Shown in pieces: positions 16,979 to 26,020 of a stretch of DNA of 64,000 nt. Under the pieces are notes generated by a model. The model did not search any database. It was not told the DNA's origin and saw nothing but the letters and a program-made list of their open reading frames with translations. A program made the position numbers and the translations under genes. The stretch is taken from contig NZ_WWCS01000012.1 in NCBI RefSeq assembly GCF_009857535.1, positions 1-64,000 on the forward strand, given 5' to 3'. This DNA is from Duganella margarita (GTDB lineage: Bacteria > Pseudomonadota > Gammaproteobacteria > Burkholderiales > Burkholderiaceae_D). Position 1 is the first letter of the stretch. The number at the start of each line of letters is the position of its first letter.

Positions 16979-17164
16979 ATGGATATTAAAATGACACCCC
17001 GTTCGGATGCGCAACAGGCATCGGTCGTTCGCGAAGGAATTGAATGGTCGCGGACGTATGGTCAGCGCAGCGCCGCCGCGTTTCTGTTATTCCGCAAGGT
17101 GCCGCGCGCGGTGGTTGAGCGGATTCTTGCCGATGCCTGTCGCAAGGAAGATCTGGCCCCATGA
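16979..17164 (+). CDS. Small hypothetical protein coupled to esterase gene
   Basis: 61 residues, basic and helical (REGIEWSRTYGQRSAAAFLLFRKVPRAVVERIL), with no signal peptide or known family. Its stop overlaps the esterase start by 4 bp (ATGA), so it is probably translated and sets expression of the next gene. ATG at 16979 lies 143 bp from the divergent catalase-like gene. Confidence 0.6.
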   Translation: MDIKMTPRSDAQQASVVREGIEWSRTYGQRSAAAFLLFRKVPRAVVERILADACRKEDLAP

Positions 17165-18120
17165 GCATGGTGCTGGATGGCGCAACCCTGGAAGATGCGC
17201 GCAGCTTCAACCGCAAGCTGCATTGGGCGCCGCGCTTCAAAATCAACAATCGGGTGGTTCCGCTGCTGATCCAGTCGCTGCTGCGGCTGTCGCAGTTCGG
17301 CGCCGACGCCAAACTGGCGCGGAACGGCATCCGTGTCGCCAGTTACTGGGCGCACGCAGACGGATTGAAGGTGCCAGTGCGCGTGCTGCGCGGCGCCATG
17401 CCGGCACGTGGCGTGGTACTGGATTTTCACGGTGGCGGCTGGGCCATCGGCAATGCGGCGATGAACGATCAGCTCAACGCTGGCCTGATCAGTGCCTGCA
17501 ACGTGGCGGTGGTGTCGGTGGACTACCGGCTGGCGCCGGCAGCGCCGCTGGCGGCTATCATCGATGATTGCCTGGCTGCGGCGCGGTGGCTGCTGGACGG
17601 CGGACTTCCTGAATTTGATGGCCTGCCGGTCTACATTCTTGGCGAGTCGGCAGGCGGCCATCTGGCGGCGACGACGCTGCTGCGGCTCAAGCACTGGCCA
17701 AATTTGCTGCGCCGCATCGACGGCGCCATTCTGTATTACGGTGTCTACGATTTGGCGGGTACGCCGGGCGTGCGCCAGGCCGGCGCCGACACGCTGGTGT
17801 TGCACGGCCCCAGCATGCTCGATTCGCTACGCTTGCTCACGCCGGGACTCACCGATGAACAACGCCGGGAAGCGCCGCTATCGCCGCTGTATGGCGACTT
17901 GTCTGGCATGCCGCCGGCGCTGATGTTCGTTGGCGAGCGCGATCCCTTGCGGGACGACACCACACTGATGGCCGAACACTGGCGCGCTGCGGCAGCCGTC
18001 GAATGCCATCTGTTGCCGGAAGCGCCGCACGGCTTTATCCGTTTTCCAACCCGCACGGCCGCGCAAGTGCGGCAACGGGTGTACGAGTGGATACGCGAGC
18101 GGCGCTTACTTTCCGAGTAG
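17161..18120 (+). CDS. Alpha/beta hydrolase, hormone-sensitive-lipase family
   Basis: 319 residues. It shows the HSL-family oxyanion motif (LDFHGGGWAIG), the nucleophile Ser in GESAGGHLAA, the Asp in VGERDPLRDD and the His in EAPHGF. DYRLAPAAPL is typical of the family. It is an esterase or lipase of small acyl esters, cytoplasmic as no signal is seen. Its 3' end overlaps the convergent gene by 15 bp. Confidence 0.9.
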   Translation: MSMVLDGATLEDARSFNRKLHWAPRFKINNRVVPLLIQSLLRLSQFGADAKLARNGIRVASYWAHADGLKVPVRVLRGAMPARGVVLDFHGGGWAIGNAAMNDQLNAGLISACNVAVVSVDYRLAPAAPLAAIIDDCLAAARWLLDGGLPEFDGLPVYILGESAGGHLAATTLLRLKHWPNLLRRIDGAILYYGVYDLAGTPGVRQAGADTLVLHGPSMLDSLRLLTPGLTDEQRREAPLSPLYGDLSGMPPALMFVGERDPLRDDTTLMAEHWRAAAAVECHLLPEAPHGFIRFPTRTAAQVRQRVYEWIRERRLLSE

Positions 18121-18825
18121 CCGCAGCGATTCTTCCCAGTTGCCTTGCCAGGCATGCAGGAAGTCGTGCGTTTTGAAGGCGCGTTTCAGCGGCCCGATGG
18201 GCGTGCGATACACATCATGCAGGCCGAGCGCCAGCGTGACGGGATTCCAGACCGCATTGCGTTTGGATTTTTTTGCGCTGGCTTTCACCCGTGCGCCATC
18301 GTCGCCAAAGATGCCGATCGCATCGTCCAGCGAACGGTCCAGGTCCAGCCGCACCATGGCGGCAAACGCCAGCAGCACTTCCTGCTTGCTGATGCCGGCC
18401 TGCGATTCCTGCGATTCCGGCGGCTTAGGTGGCGGCGCCAGCGCCGCTTGCGCATCCTGTTTCAGCTTGGCGGCCAGCCGCTCAAGATCCCGCTTCTGGA
18501 AACGCAATTGATCGAGCGGGCGGCGGAAGCCTGGCTCGGGCAGCCGCGCCGGCAGTTTGTAGGCATCCTTGGTGAAGGTGATCAGCACGTCTTCGCTGCC
18601 GGCCGCCAGGCGCGCAATGTCGTCCTGGAAGAAGATCGGCGCGGCGTAACCGCCGTTGGCGTCGCCGAACAGCTCGGGATAAGCCGCATCGTAGTCCAGC
18701 CATACCACCGGCGTCAGTTCGTGCTCAAGCAGCATGGCCAAGGTCCACGGCTCGCCGGTTTGATGTGCCAGCCAGGCGCAGGCTTCTTCAGTGGTGGCCC
18801 TGAAAGGTAAGTCGATATTATTCAT
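18106..18825 (-). CDS. Hypothetical protein (239 residues)
   Basis: No family recognised. It is soluble and begins with ATTEEACAWLAHQTGEPWTLAMLL, a helical opening that could be a DNA-binding or AlpA-like fold but lacks a firm motif. The middle has a proline-rich linker (APPPKPPESQ) and a basic KASAKKSKRN stretch. Convergent with the esterase gene (15-bp overlap) and 57 bp from the divergent-side neighbours. Confidence 0.6.
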   Translation of the reverse strand: MNNIDLPFRATTEEACAWLAHQTGEPWTLAMLLEHELTPVVWLDYDAAYPELFGDANGGYAAPIFFQDDIARLAAGSEDVLITFTKDAYKLPARLPEPGFRRPLDQLRFQKRDLERLAAKLKQDAQAALAPPPKPPESQESQAGISKQEVLLAFAAMVRLDLDRSLDDAIGIFGDDGARVKASAKKSKRNAVWNPVTLALGLHDVYRTPIGPLKRAFKTHDFLHAWQGNWEESLRLLGK

Positions 18826-18841
18826 GGCCGTTATGATACAC

Positions 18842-19048
18842 CTAGCTGCTGGCTTCCACGGTCACGCGGGCCAGGGCGAAGGCTTGCCGCAGCACCGCCA
18901 GGTCGCCGATGTGATTCGCCAGCAGCAGCACCATTTGCGCATCCAGCATCTTGCTTTGCGCTTCAGTCAGGTCGTGGTGCGACTCGGTCAGCATGTCGTA
19001 GAAGTCGTCGTAGTCGTCCAGATTCTGCTTCAGGTTGAGGGCGTTCAT
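18842..19048 (-). CDS. DUF2783-like small protein
   Basis: 68 residues and strongly acidic at the start (LDDYDDFYDMLTESHHDLT), resembling the DUF2783 family, whose function is unknown. The ATG at 19048 overlaps the stop of the upstream TehA-type gene by 4 bp, so they form one transcript. No signal peptide. Confidence 0.65.
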   Translation of the reverse strand: MNALNLKQNLDDYDDFYDMLTESHHDLTEAQSKMLDAQMVLLLANHIGDLAVLRQAFALARVTVEASS

Positions 19049-19830
19049 GCGCGCACCTCCGCCATGGCGCACAGTGAGCGGATCGCCAGCGCGACAATGG
19101 TCAGCGACAGCACGATCAGCAAGGTCACGGCCAGCAGTTCCAGTCCAAGCCCGCCGACTGCGCCGGCGTAGTTCAGAGCCGCGCTGCTCAGGGCCGCCAT
19201 GGGAAAGCCAATCGCCCACCAAGACAACGAAAACGGCGGTGGCTTGCGCACCAGTCGCCAAGCGATGATCACAAACAGGAACAGGCCAAAGTAAAACAGC
19301 AGCGCCGCAAAGCGGTCGACCGTCTGCACCAGGTTGACGTAGGCGACGAAGCCCACCGCGAACGGTGCCATCAAGATCATCTTGGACGGTCGCATGGCGT
19401 CGGCCATCGGCGCCTGATGCACCAGGCGAGAGAAGATCAGCACGAAGAACACCAGGGCGCTGACGCCGCCGATGGCAGCCGCCAGCAAGTTGATCTCGCG
19501 CGCCCAACGACCGGGCAGGCCGCCGCCGGTGACCACGATGTCCAGGCTGCCGACGCCGGCAATCAGCCAGGCCGGCGCCACGCTGGCCGGCGCGGCGTTG
19601 CCGTTCAACAGGCGGCCGATCATGACCGCACTCAGCGCCAGCGTGACGGCGACGCCGATGCTCCACATCAGCCATTGCGCGCCGCTGCTGTAACTGGCCA
19701 CTACGCTGGACAGCAGCAAGATGCTGATGCCGATGGTGCCAAAAAAGCTGCTGGTCACCGGATGGTCGAATTCCTGCCGCACGGCGGCCGTGTGCCGTAT
19801 CAGTTTATGCAGATAGCCAACCACCAGCAC
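19045..19830 (-). CDS. TehA/SLAC1-family (TDT) membrane protein, N-terminally truncated
   Basis: 261 residues from a GTG at 19830, with about eight hydrophobic segments (FDHPVTSSFFGTIGISILLL is the conserved early TDT region). Intact family members are about 320 residues. Homology-like sequence continues upstream in frame (ASKRYGVGIAISDSIGIVALL) to about 19920 but has no good start, and the frame closes at a TGA inside the AraC gene. It seems to have lost about 20-25 N-terminal residues by a deletion that joined it to the AraC gene. It may be inactive or translated from the weak GTG. Confidence 0.7.
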   Translation of the reverse strand: MLVVGYLHKLIRHTAAVRQEFDHPVTSSFFGTIGISILLLSSVVASYSSGAQWLMWSIGVAVTLALSAVMIGRLLNGNAAPASVAPAWLIAGVGSLDIVVTGGGLPGRWAREINLLAAAIGGVSALVFFVLIFSRLVHQAPMADAMRPSKMILMAPFAVGFVAYVNLVQTVDRFAALLFYFGLFLFVIIAWRLVRKPPPFSLSWWAIGFPMAALSSAALNYAGAVGGLGLELLAVTLLIVLSLTIVALAIRSLCAMAEVRA

Positions 19831-20824
19831 GGCAAACAGCAGCAGCGCGACGATGCCGATGCTGTCGGAGATGGCGATGCCTACACCATAGCGCTTGCTG
19901 GCCAGTGGTATCCAGCTGGCGCGAAAAAATCAGCCGCATCTTCTCGGCGGTGTTGAAGCCGCAGCGGAAGGCGACGGTTTTCAGCGGCACATCAGTCTCT
20001 TCCAGCAGCTTGCGGGCGAAGTCGATCCGCACCTGGTCCACAAACACCGACGGCGTAACATGGGCGTGCTTGGCAAACGCGCGCGAGAAGGTACGGCGGC
20101 TGACGCCCACCGCATCGGCGATCTCTTCGATGCTGAGCGGCTCGGTGATATGGTCGGTGACGTATTTCAGCACCCGCGCCACCAGCGAGTCCTGGTCCGG
20201 GCCGACCGCCAGGTACGGGCTGTACTGCGACTGGCCGCCATCGCGGCGGATGTACACGATCAGCCGCTTGGCCACCTTGAGCGCCAGTTCATGCCCCCAG
20301 TCCTCGGCCACCAGCGCCAGGCACAGGTCGATGCCGGCGCTGACGCCGCCGCAGGTGAACAGGTTGCCGTCGCGGACAAAGATCTTGTCGGGCCGGACGA
20401 TCGAGGAGGGGAACTGCGCCACCAGCCGTTCGGCGTGATCCCAATGCGTGGTGATTTCGCGGCCGTCCAGCAGGCGCGCATGGCCCAGCAAGAACACGCC
20501 ATTGCAGATGGCGCCGAAGCGCTTGGCGCGGCGCGCATGCAGGTTGAGCCAGTCGGCCAATGCGGCCGCCGGCCGATAGTCCTGATAGCGCGGCCCGCCG
20601 GCCACCAGCAGCAGATCGCTGTCCGCGTGAAAATTCAGGTAGTCGCAATGGACCTTGAAATCCATACCGCTGGAGCTGGTCACGCCGTCCGGCCGCTCGC
20701 CGACCAGCGTGGTTTGATAGTGGTCTTTCTTCGGCAAAAAGCGGTTTGCCTCGGCAAACACATCCAGCGGCGCCGCCACATCCAGCGCCTGCACTCCGTC
20801 CAGCATGACCAGCGTAACCTTCAT
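19805..20824 (-). CDS. GlxA-type AraC-family regulator with aberrant C-terminus
   Basis: About 339 residues: a DJ-1/PfpI-like domain (1-180, FGAICNGVFLLGHARLLDGR) and an AraC-type double HTH (about 210-310, IEEIADAVGVSRRTFSRAF, FNTAEKMRLIFSRQL). Normally the last helix would end within 10-15 residues. Here the frame runs on into TehA-coding DNA, giving a His/Arg-rich tail (WCRHRHLRQHRHRRAA) unlike any AraC end. The start at 20824 begins the conserved MKVTLVMLDGVQALDVA. The HTH is nearly complete, so activity is possible. Confidence 0.78.
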   Translation of the reverse strand: MKVTLVMLDGVQALDVAAPLDVFAEANRFLPKKDHYQTTLVGERPDGVTSSSGMDFKVHCDYLNFHADSDLLLVAGGPRYQDYRPAAALADWLNLHARRAKRFGAICNGVFLLGHARLLDGREITTHWDHAERLVAQFPSSIVRPDKIFVRDGNLFTCGGVSAGIDLCLALVAEDWGHELALKVAKRLIVYIRRDGGQSQYSPYLAVGPDQDSLVARVLKYVTDHITEPLSIEEIADAVGVSRRTFSRAFAKHAHVTPSVFVDQVRIDFARKLLEETDVPLKTVAFRCGFNTAEKMRLIFSRQLDTTGQQALWCRHRHLRQHRHRRAAAVCRAGGWLSA

Positions 20825-20895
20825 TTCAATCCAATATTTTGCAGCGCAATGTTCGCTGGCGAACACTATCTACGCATTCCAATCTGGAAAGTCAA

Positions 20896-20924
20896 TGGAC
20901 TTCCGTAAGGGTTTCACGTATAAT
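20896..20924 (+). promoter_or_regulatory. Candidate sigma-70 promoter for the proV operon
   Basis: TGGACT, a 17-bp spacer and a perfect TATAAT at 20919-20924 lie about 205 bp before proV. It is the best promoter-like element in the 306-bp stretch between the AraC gene (20824) and proV (21132). The rest of that stretch shows no gene, and I found no clear riboswitch or terminator in it. Confidence 0.4.
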
Positions 20925-21131
20925 TGATGCGTTTTTACAACACCCATGGGCCAAGCGCCCGCCCCAGCGTGGCTAAAAGTCCTGAGCCCCAGCTTCTTTT
21001 GGCACGCATTTGACATTCCGGTATACCGGCTCCGCTCCGGTCCCCGTGTCTTTTTATCCCGTTGATTCCCATCGCAGGCTGACGGCCAGCGAGGTGTCAT
21101 TCCATTCGCCAAAACGAAGGAGAACCACATC

Positions 21132-22367
21132 GTGGCTAAACAAATCATCATTGACCAGGTCTTTAAAGTATTCGGCGACCAGCCGGAACAGGCACTGGCA
21201 CTGGTCCGCAAAGGCGCCAGCAAGCAAGACATTCTGGCCAGGACAGAATGCACCATTGGCGTGTTCGACGCCAGTTTTACCATTGAAGCCGGCGAGATCT
21301 TCGTCATCATGGGCCTGTCCGGGTCGGGCAAGTCGACCCTGGTGCGCATGCTCAACCGCTTGATCGAGCCGACCGCCGGCCGCATCCTGATCGACGGCAA
21401 CGACATCAACACGTTGCCGGACGCGCAGCTGCGCGCCTTGCGCCGCAAGGACATCAGCATGGTGTTCCAGTCGTTCGCGCTGCTGCCGCAAATGACCGTG
21501 CTCGACAACACCGCCTTCGGCATGGAGCTGGCCGGCATGCCGAAAGCCGAGCGCCACGCGCTGGCGCGGCAAGCGCTGGAGCAGGTCGGCCTGGCCGCCT
21601 ATGCCGGCAGCTATCCGGATGAATTATCTGGCGGCATGCAGCAACGCGTCGGCCTGGCCCGCGCGCTGGCGTGCGATCCATCGATTCTGCTGATGGACGA
21701 GGCGTTCTCCGCGCTGGACCCGATCATGCGTACCGAGATGCAATCGGAACTGCTGCGCCTACAACAGATCAAGCGCCGCACCATCGTCTTCATCTCCCAT
21801 GATCTTGATGAAGCCATGCGCATCGGCGACCGCGTCGCCATCATGAAGGATGGTCATGTGGTGCAAGTGGGCACGCCGGAAGAAATCCTGCGCAAGCCGG
21901 CCAACGATTACGTGCGCAGCTTTGTGCGCGGGGTGGATGCGGCGGCTGTCTTCAAGGCCAGCGATATTGCCCGCAAGAGCCAGATCGTGGTGTCGGAGTC
22001 GCCAACGCGCGGTGCGCGGGCGGCCCTGTCGATGCTGGAAGAGCAGGACCGCAGCTACGCCTATGTGGTCGATCCCAAACGTAAATTCCTTGGCCTGGTG
22101 TCGGCCGATTCGCTGCGCGATGCGCTCGATGGTCACACCGGTCCGCTGGGCCTGGCCCATGCGTATCTGCCGGAAGTGCAGTCGATTAACGCCAACGATC
22201 CCGTTGCCGGCCTGTTCGGCCAGGTGGCGCAGCTGCCTTACGCCGTGCCCGTGGTGGCCGATGACGGCAGCTTCCACGGCGCGATCAGCAGGACGACGTT
22301 GCTGAAGTTCCTCGACCCCGATACGCCCGCCATTGCCGAGCCACAAACACAGAAAGGACTCGCATGA
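21132..22367 (+). CDS. proV: Glycine betaine/proline ABC transporter ATPase (ProV-type)
   Basis: 411 residues. The ABC domain shows Walker A (GLSGSGKST), signature LSGGMQQRVGLARAL and Walker B (ILLMDEAFSALDP). A tandem CBS region (about 275-395) is typical of ProV/OpuAA and senses ionic strength. The N-terminal extension before the ABC core also matches ProV. The start is GTG at 21132 after AAGGAG. It overlaps the permease/binding-protein gene by 4 bp and powers uptake of compatible solutes under osmotic stress. Confidence 0.95.
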   Translation: MAKQIIIDQVFKVFGDQPEQALALVRKGASKQDILARTECTIGVFDASFTIEAGEIFVIMGLSGSGKSTLVRMLNRLIEPTAGRILIDGNDINTLPDAQLRALRRKDISMVFQSFALLPQMTVLDNTAFGMELAGMPKAERHALARQALEQVGLAAYAGSYPDELSGGMQQRVGLARALACDPSILLMDEAFSALDPIMRTEMQSELLRLQQIKRRTIVFISHDLDEAMRIGDRVAIMKDGHVVQVGTPEEILRKPANDYVRSFVRGVDAAAVFKASDIARKSQIVVSESPTRGARAALSMLEEQDRSYAYVVDPKRKFLGLVSADSLRDALDGHTGPLGLAHAYLPEVQSINANDPVAGLFGQVAQLPYAVPVVADDGSFHGAISRTTLLKFLDPDTPAIAEPQTQKGLA

Positions 22368-24418
22368 ATCCAAGCACCGTTAACGCCGTAGAACCTGTTG
22401 TTGAGCACACCGCGCAGGTCAACCCATGGCTGCCATCTGCGCCGGCCGATACTGCCTGGCTCGACGCCGCCAAGCCGGCCGTCACTCCCGAGCACGCCGG
22501 CGGCCTGCACCTGGCACAAATCTTCGACGGCAGCCTGCCGCTGGAATCCTGGATCAATCAAGGCCTGGGCTGGGTGGTCGAACATTGCCGCCCGTTCTTC
22601 CAGACCGTGCGCGCGCCGATCGACGCCACGCTCAACGGCGTCGGCGCCTTGCTGCTGGCGGCGCCGTCGCTGGTGGTGATCGCCATCATCGGCTTGCTGG
22701 CCTGGCAGTTCACCAGCCGCGCGCTGGCGGTCGGCACCGTGCTGGCGCTGCTGGTGGTGTCCATGCTGGGCGTGTGGCCGGAAGCGATGATTACCTTGTC
22801 GCTGGTGCTGACTTCGCTAGCGTTCTGTCTGTTGATCGGCCTGCCGCTAGGGATCTTCCTGGCCAGCAGCGACCGCGCGCAGAATATCCTGCGACCGCTG
22901 CTGGACGCCATGCAGACCACACCAGCCTTTGTGTACCTGGTACCGGTGGTGATGCTGTTCGGTATTGGCAATGCGCCGGGCGTAATCGTGACCATCATCT
23001 TTGCGCTGGCGCCGCTGGTGCGGCTGACCAATCTCGGCATACGCCAGGTGCGTCCGGACCTGATCGAAGCGGCACGCGCCTACGGTGCGTCGCCGTGGCA
23101 GTTGCTGACCCGCGTGCAGTTGCCGCTGTCCATGCCGTCGATTATGGCCGGCATCAACCAGTCGCTGATGCTGTCGTTGTCGATGGTGGTGATCGCCTCG
23201 ATGATCGCGGTGGGCGGCCTGGGCCAGATGGTGTTGCGCGGTATCGGCCGGCTGGACATGGGCCTGGCCACCGTCGGCGGCCTGGGCATCGTGCTGCTGG
23301 CCATCACGCTGGACCGTCTGACGCAGGCGATGGGGCAGCCGCGCCGCGGCGTGCGTCACTGGTACCAGACCGGCCCGGCCGGCCTGGTCCTGCGCCTGTT
23401 GCGCAACGGTCCGGTGCGCGGCCGGTTCCAATGGCTGTCGATGCTGGCGCTGAGCGTGCTGGTGCTGACCACCAGCCTGGCCATGGCGCAAGCGCCGAAT
23501 GACGGTTTGCCCGGCAAGGGCGTCAAGGTGCAGGCGCTGCAAAGCTCGATGGCCGAAGAAACCTTCCAGACCATGCTGGTCGACCGCGCGCTGGAAAAGC
23601 TGGGCTACGAGCCGCAGCCGATCAAGGAAGTCGACTATCCGGCTGCGCATATCGCCATCGCCAACGGCGACGCCACCTTCCTCGCGGTGCACTGGGACCC
23701 TTTGCATCAGGACTACTACAACAACGCCGGCGGCGACGCCAGGCTGCTGCGCACCGGCCAGTATGCCGGTCCGGCCGCGCAGGGCTATATGATCGACAGG
23801 GCCACTGCCGACAAGTACAACATCAGCAATATCGAACAGTTGCGCGATCCCGGCCTGGCCAAGCTGTTCGACCACGACGGCGACGGCAAGGCCGACCTGA
23901 CCGGCTGCAATCCCGGCTGGGGCTGCGAGGCGATGATCGAAAATCACCTGGACGCCTACCAGCTGCGCGCCACCGTCAAGCATGTGCAGGGCAGCTATGC
24001 CGCGCTGATGGCCGACACCATCGGCCGCTATCGGCGTGGCGAACCGATCCTGTACTACACTTGGACGCCGTACTGGGTGAGCGGGGTGCTGGCGCCGGGC
24101 AAGGACGTGGTCTGGCTGCAGGTGCCGTTCTCGGCCAATCCGCAGCACGCCAGCACGCGGATGGATGACGGCAGCGACTATGGCTTCGCGGTCAACACCA
24201 CGCGCATCGTGGTCAACCGCGCGTGGGCCGAGCAGAACCCCGTCGCCGTCAAACTGTTTGAGGTGATGCGGCTGCCGATTGCCGACATCAATGCGCAAAA
24301 CCAGCGCATGCGCGACGGCGAAAGCTCGCAGGCCGATATCGCGCGCCATACGGACGGCTGGATCAAATTCCACCAGCAGCTGTTCGATAGCTGGATCGCG
24401 CAGGCGCTGAAACGCTAG
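22364..24418 (+). CDS. Fused ProW permease-ProX binding protein
   Basis: 684 residues. Residues about 75-335 are the ProW-type permease (EAARAYGASPWQLLTRVQLP is the EAA loop contacting ProV). A membrane or signal-like segment near 360-380 (LSMLALSVLVLTTSLAMAQA) links to a ProX/OpuAC betaine-binding domain (about 385-684, GCNPGWGCEAMIENH). This fusion tethers the receptor to the outer face of the membrane, as in OpuA-type systems. The long N-terminus matches ProW. The start overlaps proV. Confidence 0.92.
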   Translation: MNPSTVNAVEPVVEHTAQVNPWLPSAPADTAWLDAAKPAVTPEHAGGLHLAQIFDGSLPLESWINQGLGWVVEHCRPFFQTVRAPIDATLNGVGALLLAAPSLVVIAIIGLLAWQFTSRALAVGTVLALLVVSMLGVWPEAMITLSLVLTSLAFCLLIGLPLGIFLASSDRAQNILRPLLDAMQTTPAFVYLVPVVMLFGIGNAPGVIVTIIFALAPLVRLTNLGIRQVRPDLIEAARAYGASPWQLLTRVQLPLSMPSIMAGINQSLMLSLSMVVIASMIAVGGLGQMVLRGIGRLDMGLATVGGLGIVLLAITLDRLTQAMGQPRRGVRHWYQTGPAGLVLRLLRNGPVRGRFQWLSMLALSVLVLTTSLAMAQAPNDGLPGKGVKVQALQSSMAEETFQTMLVDRALEKLGYEPQPIKEVDYPAAHIAIANGDATFLAVHWDPLHQDYYNNAGGDARLLRTGQYAGPAAQGYMIDRATADKYNISNIEQLRDPGLAKLFDHDGDGKADLTGCNPGWGCEAMIENHLDAYQLRATVKHVQGSYAALMADTIGRYRRGEPILYYTWTPYWVSGVLAPGKDVVWLQVPFSANPQHASTRMDDGSDYGFAVNTTRIVVNRAWAEQNPVAVKLFEVMRLPIADINAQNQRMRDGESSQADIARHTDGWIKFHQQLFDSWIAQALKR

Positions 24419-24512
24419 GATCAAGCGTCCAGATCAAGTAGCGGCGTATCTCTTGCCTATTAAACATTTCACTCCTGTATGATCTGATCATCTTGTCAGT
24501 GAAAGGTTGTCC

Positions 24513-26018
24513 ATGCTGTCCAAGCTGTCCGCCATGTTCCGCTACTTCAATAGCGCCGTGCCGTTTCGTCTGGTACCGGCGCTGATTGCCACCGCTGTCC
24601 TGTTTGTGCTGCTGGCGCTGCCGTGTCCCGCCGGCCTCGATCCCAAGGCGTGGGCGCTGGTGGCGATCTTCCTCACCACGATCGTCGCCATCATCCTCAA
24701 GGTCATGCCGATCGGTGTGATGGCGTTGATGGCGATCGTCATCGTGGCGCTGTCGCAAGTCACCTCCAACTCATCCAAGGGCGCGATGACCGATGCCCTG
24801 AGCAGCTTCGCCAGCCCGCTGATCTGGCTGATCGTGGTGGCGGTGCTGATCTCGCGCGGCCTCAAGAAGACCGGGCTGGGCAGCCGCATCGGCCTGATCT
24901 TCATCGCCATGCTGGGCAAGCGCACCATTGGCATCGGCTACGGCCTGACGGTGTGCGAACTGGTGCTGGCGCCGTTCACGCCGAGTAATACTGCGCGCGG
25001 CGGCGGCATCGTCCACCCGATCATGAAATCAATCGCCAATGCCTTCGATTCCGATCCGGCCAAGGGCACGGAAGGCAAGGTCGGCACCTACCTGGCGCTG
25101 GTGAATTACCACGCCAATCCGATCACCTCCGCCATGTTCCTCACCGCCACGGCGCCCAATCCGCTGGTGGTAGACTTTGTCGCCAAAGCCAGTCACCAGA
25201 GTTTTCATCTGAGCTGGACCACGTGGGCGCTGTGCATGCTGCTGCCGGGCCTGGTCTGCCTGCTGCTGATGCCGCTGGTGATCTACCTGCTGTCGCCGCC
25301 GCAGTTGAAAGCGACGCCGGACGCGGTGCAATACGCGCGCGGCGAACTGGACCGGATGGGGCCTCTGGCGCCAAAAGAAAAAGTCATGCTCGGCACCTTT
25401 GGCCTGCTGCTGGTGCTGTGGGCCAATGTGCCGGCCATGATTTTCGGCCCGGCATGGACGCTGGACCCGACCGTGGTGGCCTTCCTTGGCCTGTTCGTAT
25501 TGATCATCACCGGCACGCTGGACTGGGACGATGTGCTGTCCGAAAAAAGCGCCTGGGATACGCTGATCTGGTTCGGCGCGCTGGTCATGCTGGCGGAACA
25601 GTTGAACAAGCTGGGCGTGATCGGCTGGGCTGCGCTGGCGATGAAGGATGCGATCGTCGCGAGCGGCATGGGGTGGTTGCCGGTCGCCACCGTGCTGCTG
25701 CTGGCCTTCGTCTTCTCGCATTACCTGTTTGCCAGCACCACCGCGCACATCAGCGCCATGCTGTTCGCCTTCCTGTCGGTCGGTGCGCAATTGCTGCCTC
25801 AGCCATACCTGGTGCCGTTCCTGTTGCTGATGACGGCCGGCTCGGCCATTATGATGACGCTGACCCATTACGCTACCGGCACCTCGCCGATCATCTTTGG
25901 CAGCGGCTACGTCACCATGGGCAACTGGTGGCGCGTCGGCTTCGTCATGTGCGTGCTGGAGTTGCTGGTGTTTGCCGTGGTCGGCGGCGCCTGGTGGAAA
26001 CTGCTGGGGTATTGGTAA
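24513..26018 (+). CDS. DASS-family (SLC13/CitT-like) anion transporter
   Basis: 502 residues with 12-14 hydrophobic segments. Family hallmarks: LAPFTPSNTARGGGIVHPIM and a C-terminal YATGTSPIIFGSGYV repeat, the two SNT/SxT-type substrate clamps of DASS proteins. It is close to the 2-oxoglutarate/malate translocator and CitT branch, so it exchanges di- or tricarboxylates. I chose ATG 24513 (GAAAGG six bases upstream) over a TTG at 24507. Followed after 2 bp by the CPBP gene. Confidence 0.9.
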   Translation: MLSKLSAMFRYFNSAVPFRLVPALIATAVLFVLLALPCPAGLDPKAWALVAIFLTTIVAIILKVMPIGVMALMAIVIVALSQVTSNSSKGAMTDALSSFASPLIWLIVVAVLISRGLKKTGLGSRIGLIFIAMLGKRTIGIGYGLTVCELVLAPFTPSNTARGGGIVHPIMKSIANAFDSDPAKGTEGKVGTYLALVNYHANPITSAMFLTATAPNPLVVDFVAKASHQSFHLSWTTWALCMLLPGLVCLLLMPLVIYLLSPPQLKATPDAVQYARGELDRMGPLAPKEKVMLGTFGLLLVLWANVPAMIFGPAWTLDPTVVAFLGLFVLIITGTLDWDDVLSEKSAWDTLIWFGALVMLAEQLNKLGVIGWAALAMKDAIVASGMGWLPVATVLLLAFVFSHYLFASTTAHISAMLFAFLSVGAQLLPQPYLVPFLLLMTAGSAIMMTLTHYATGTSPIIFGSGYVTMGNWWRVGFVMCVLELLVFAVVGGAWWKLLGYW

Positions 26019-26020
26019 CG

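Noticed and set aside
20825..21131. A riboswitch in the leader of proV
   Set aside because: The leader is about 200 nt and GC-rich but shows no recognised aptamer core.
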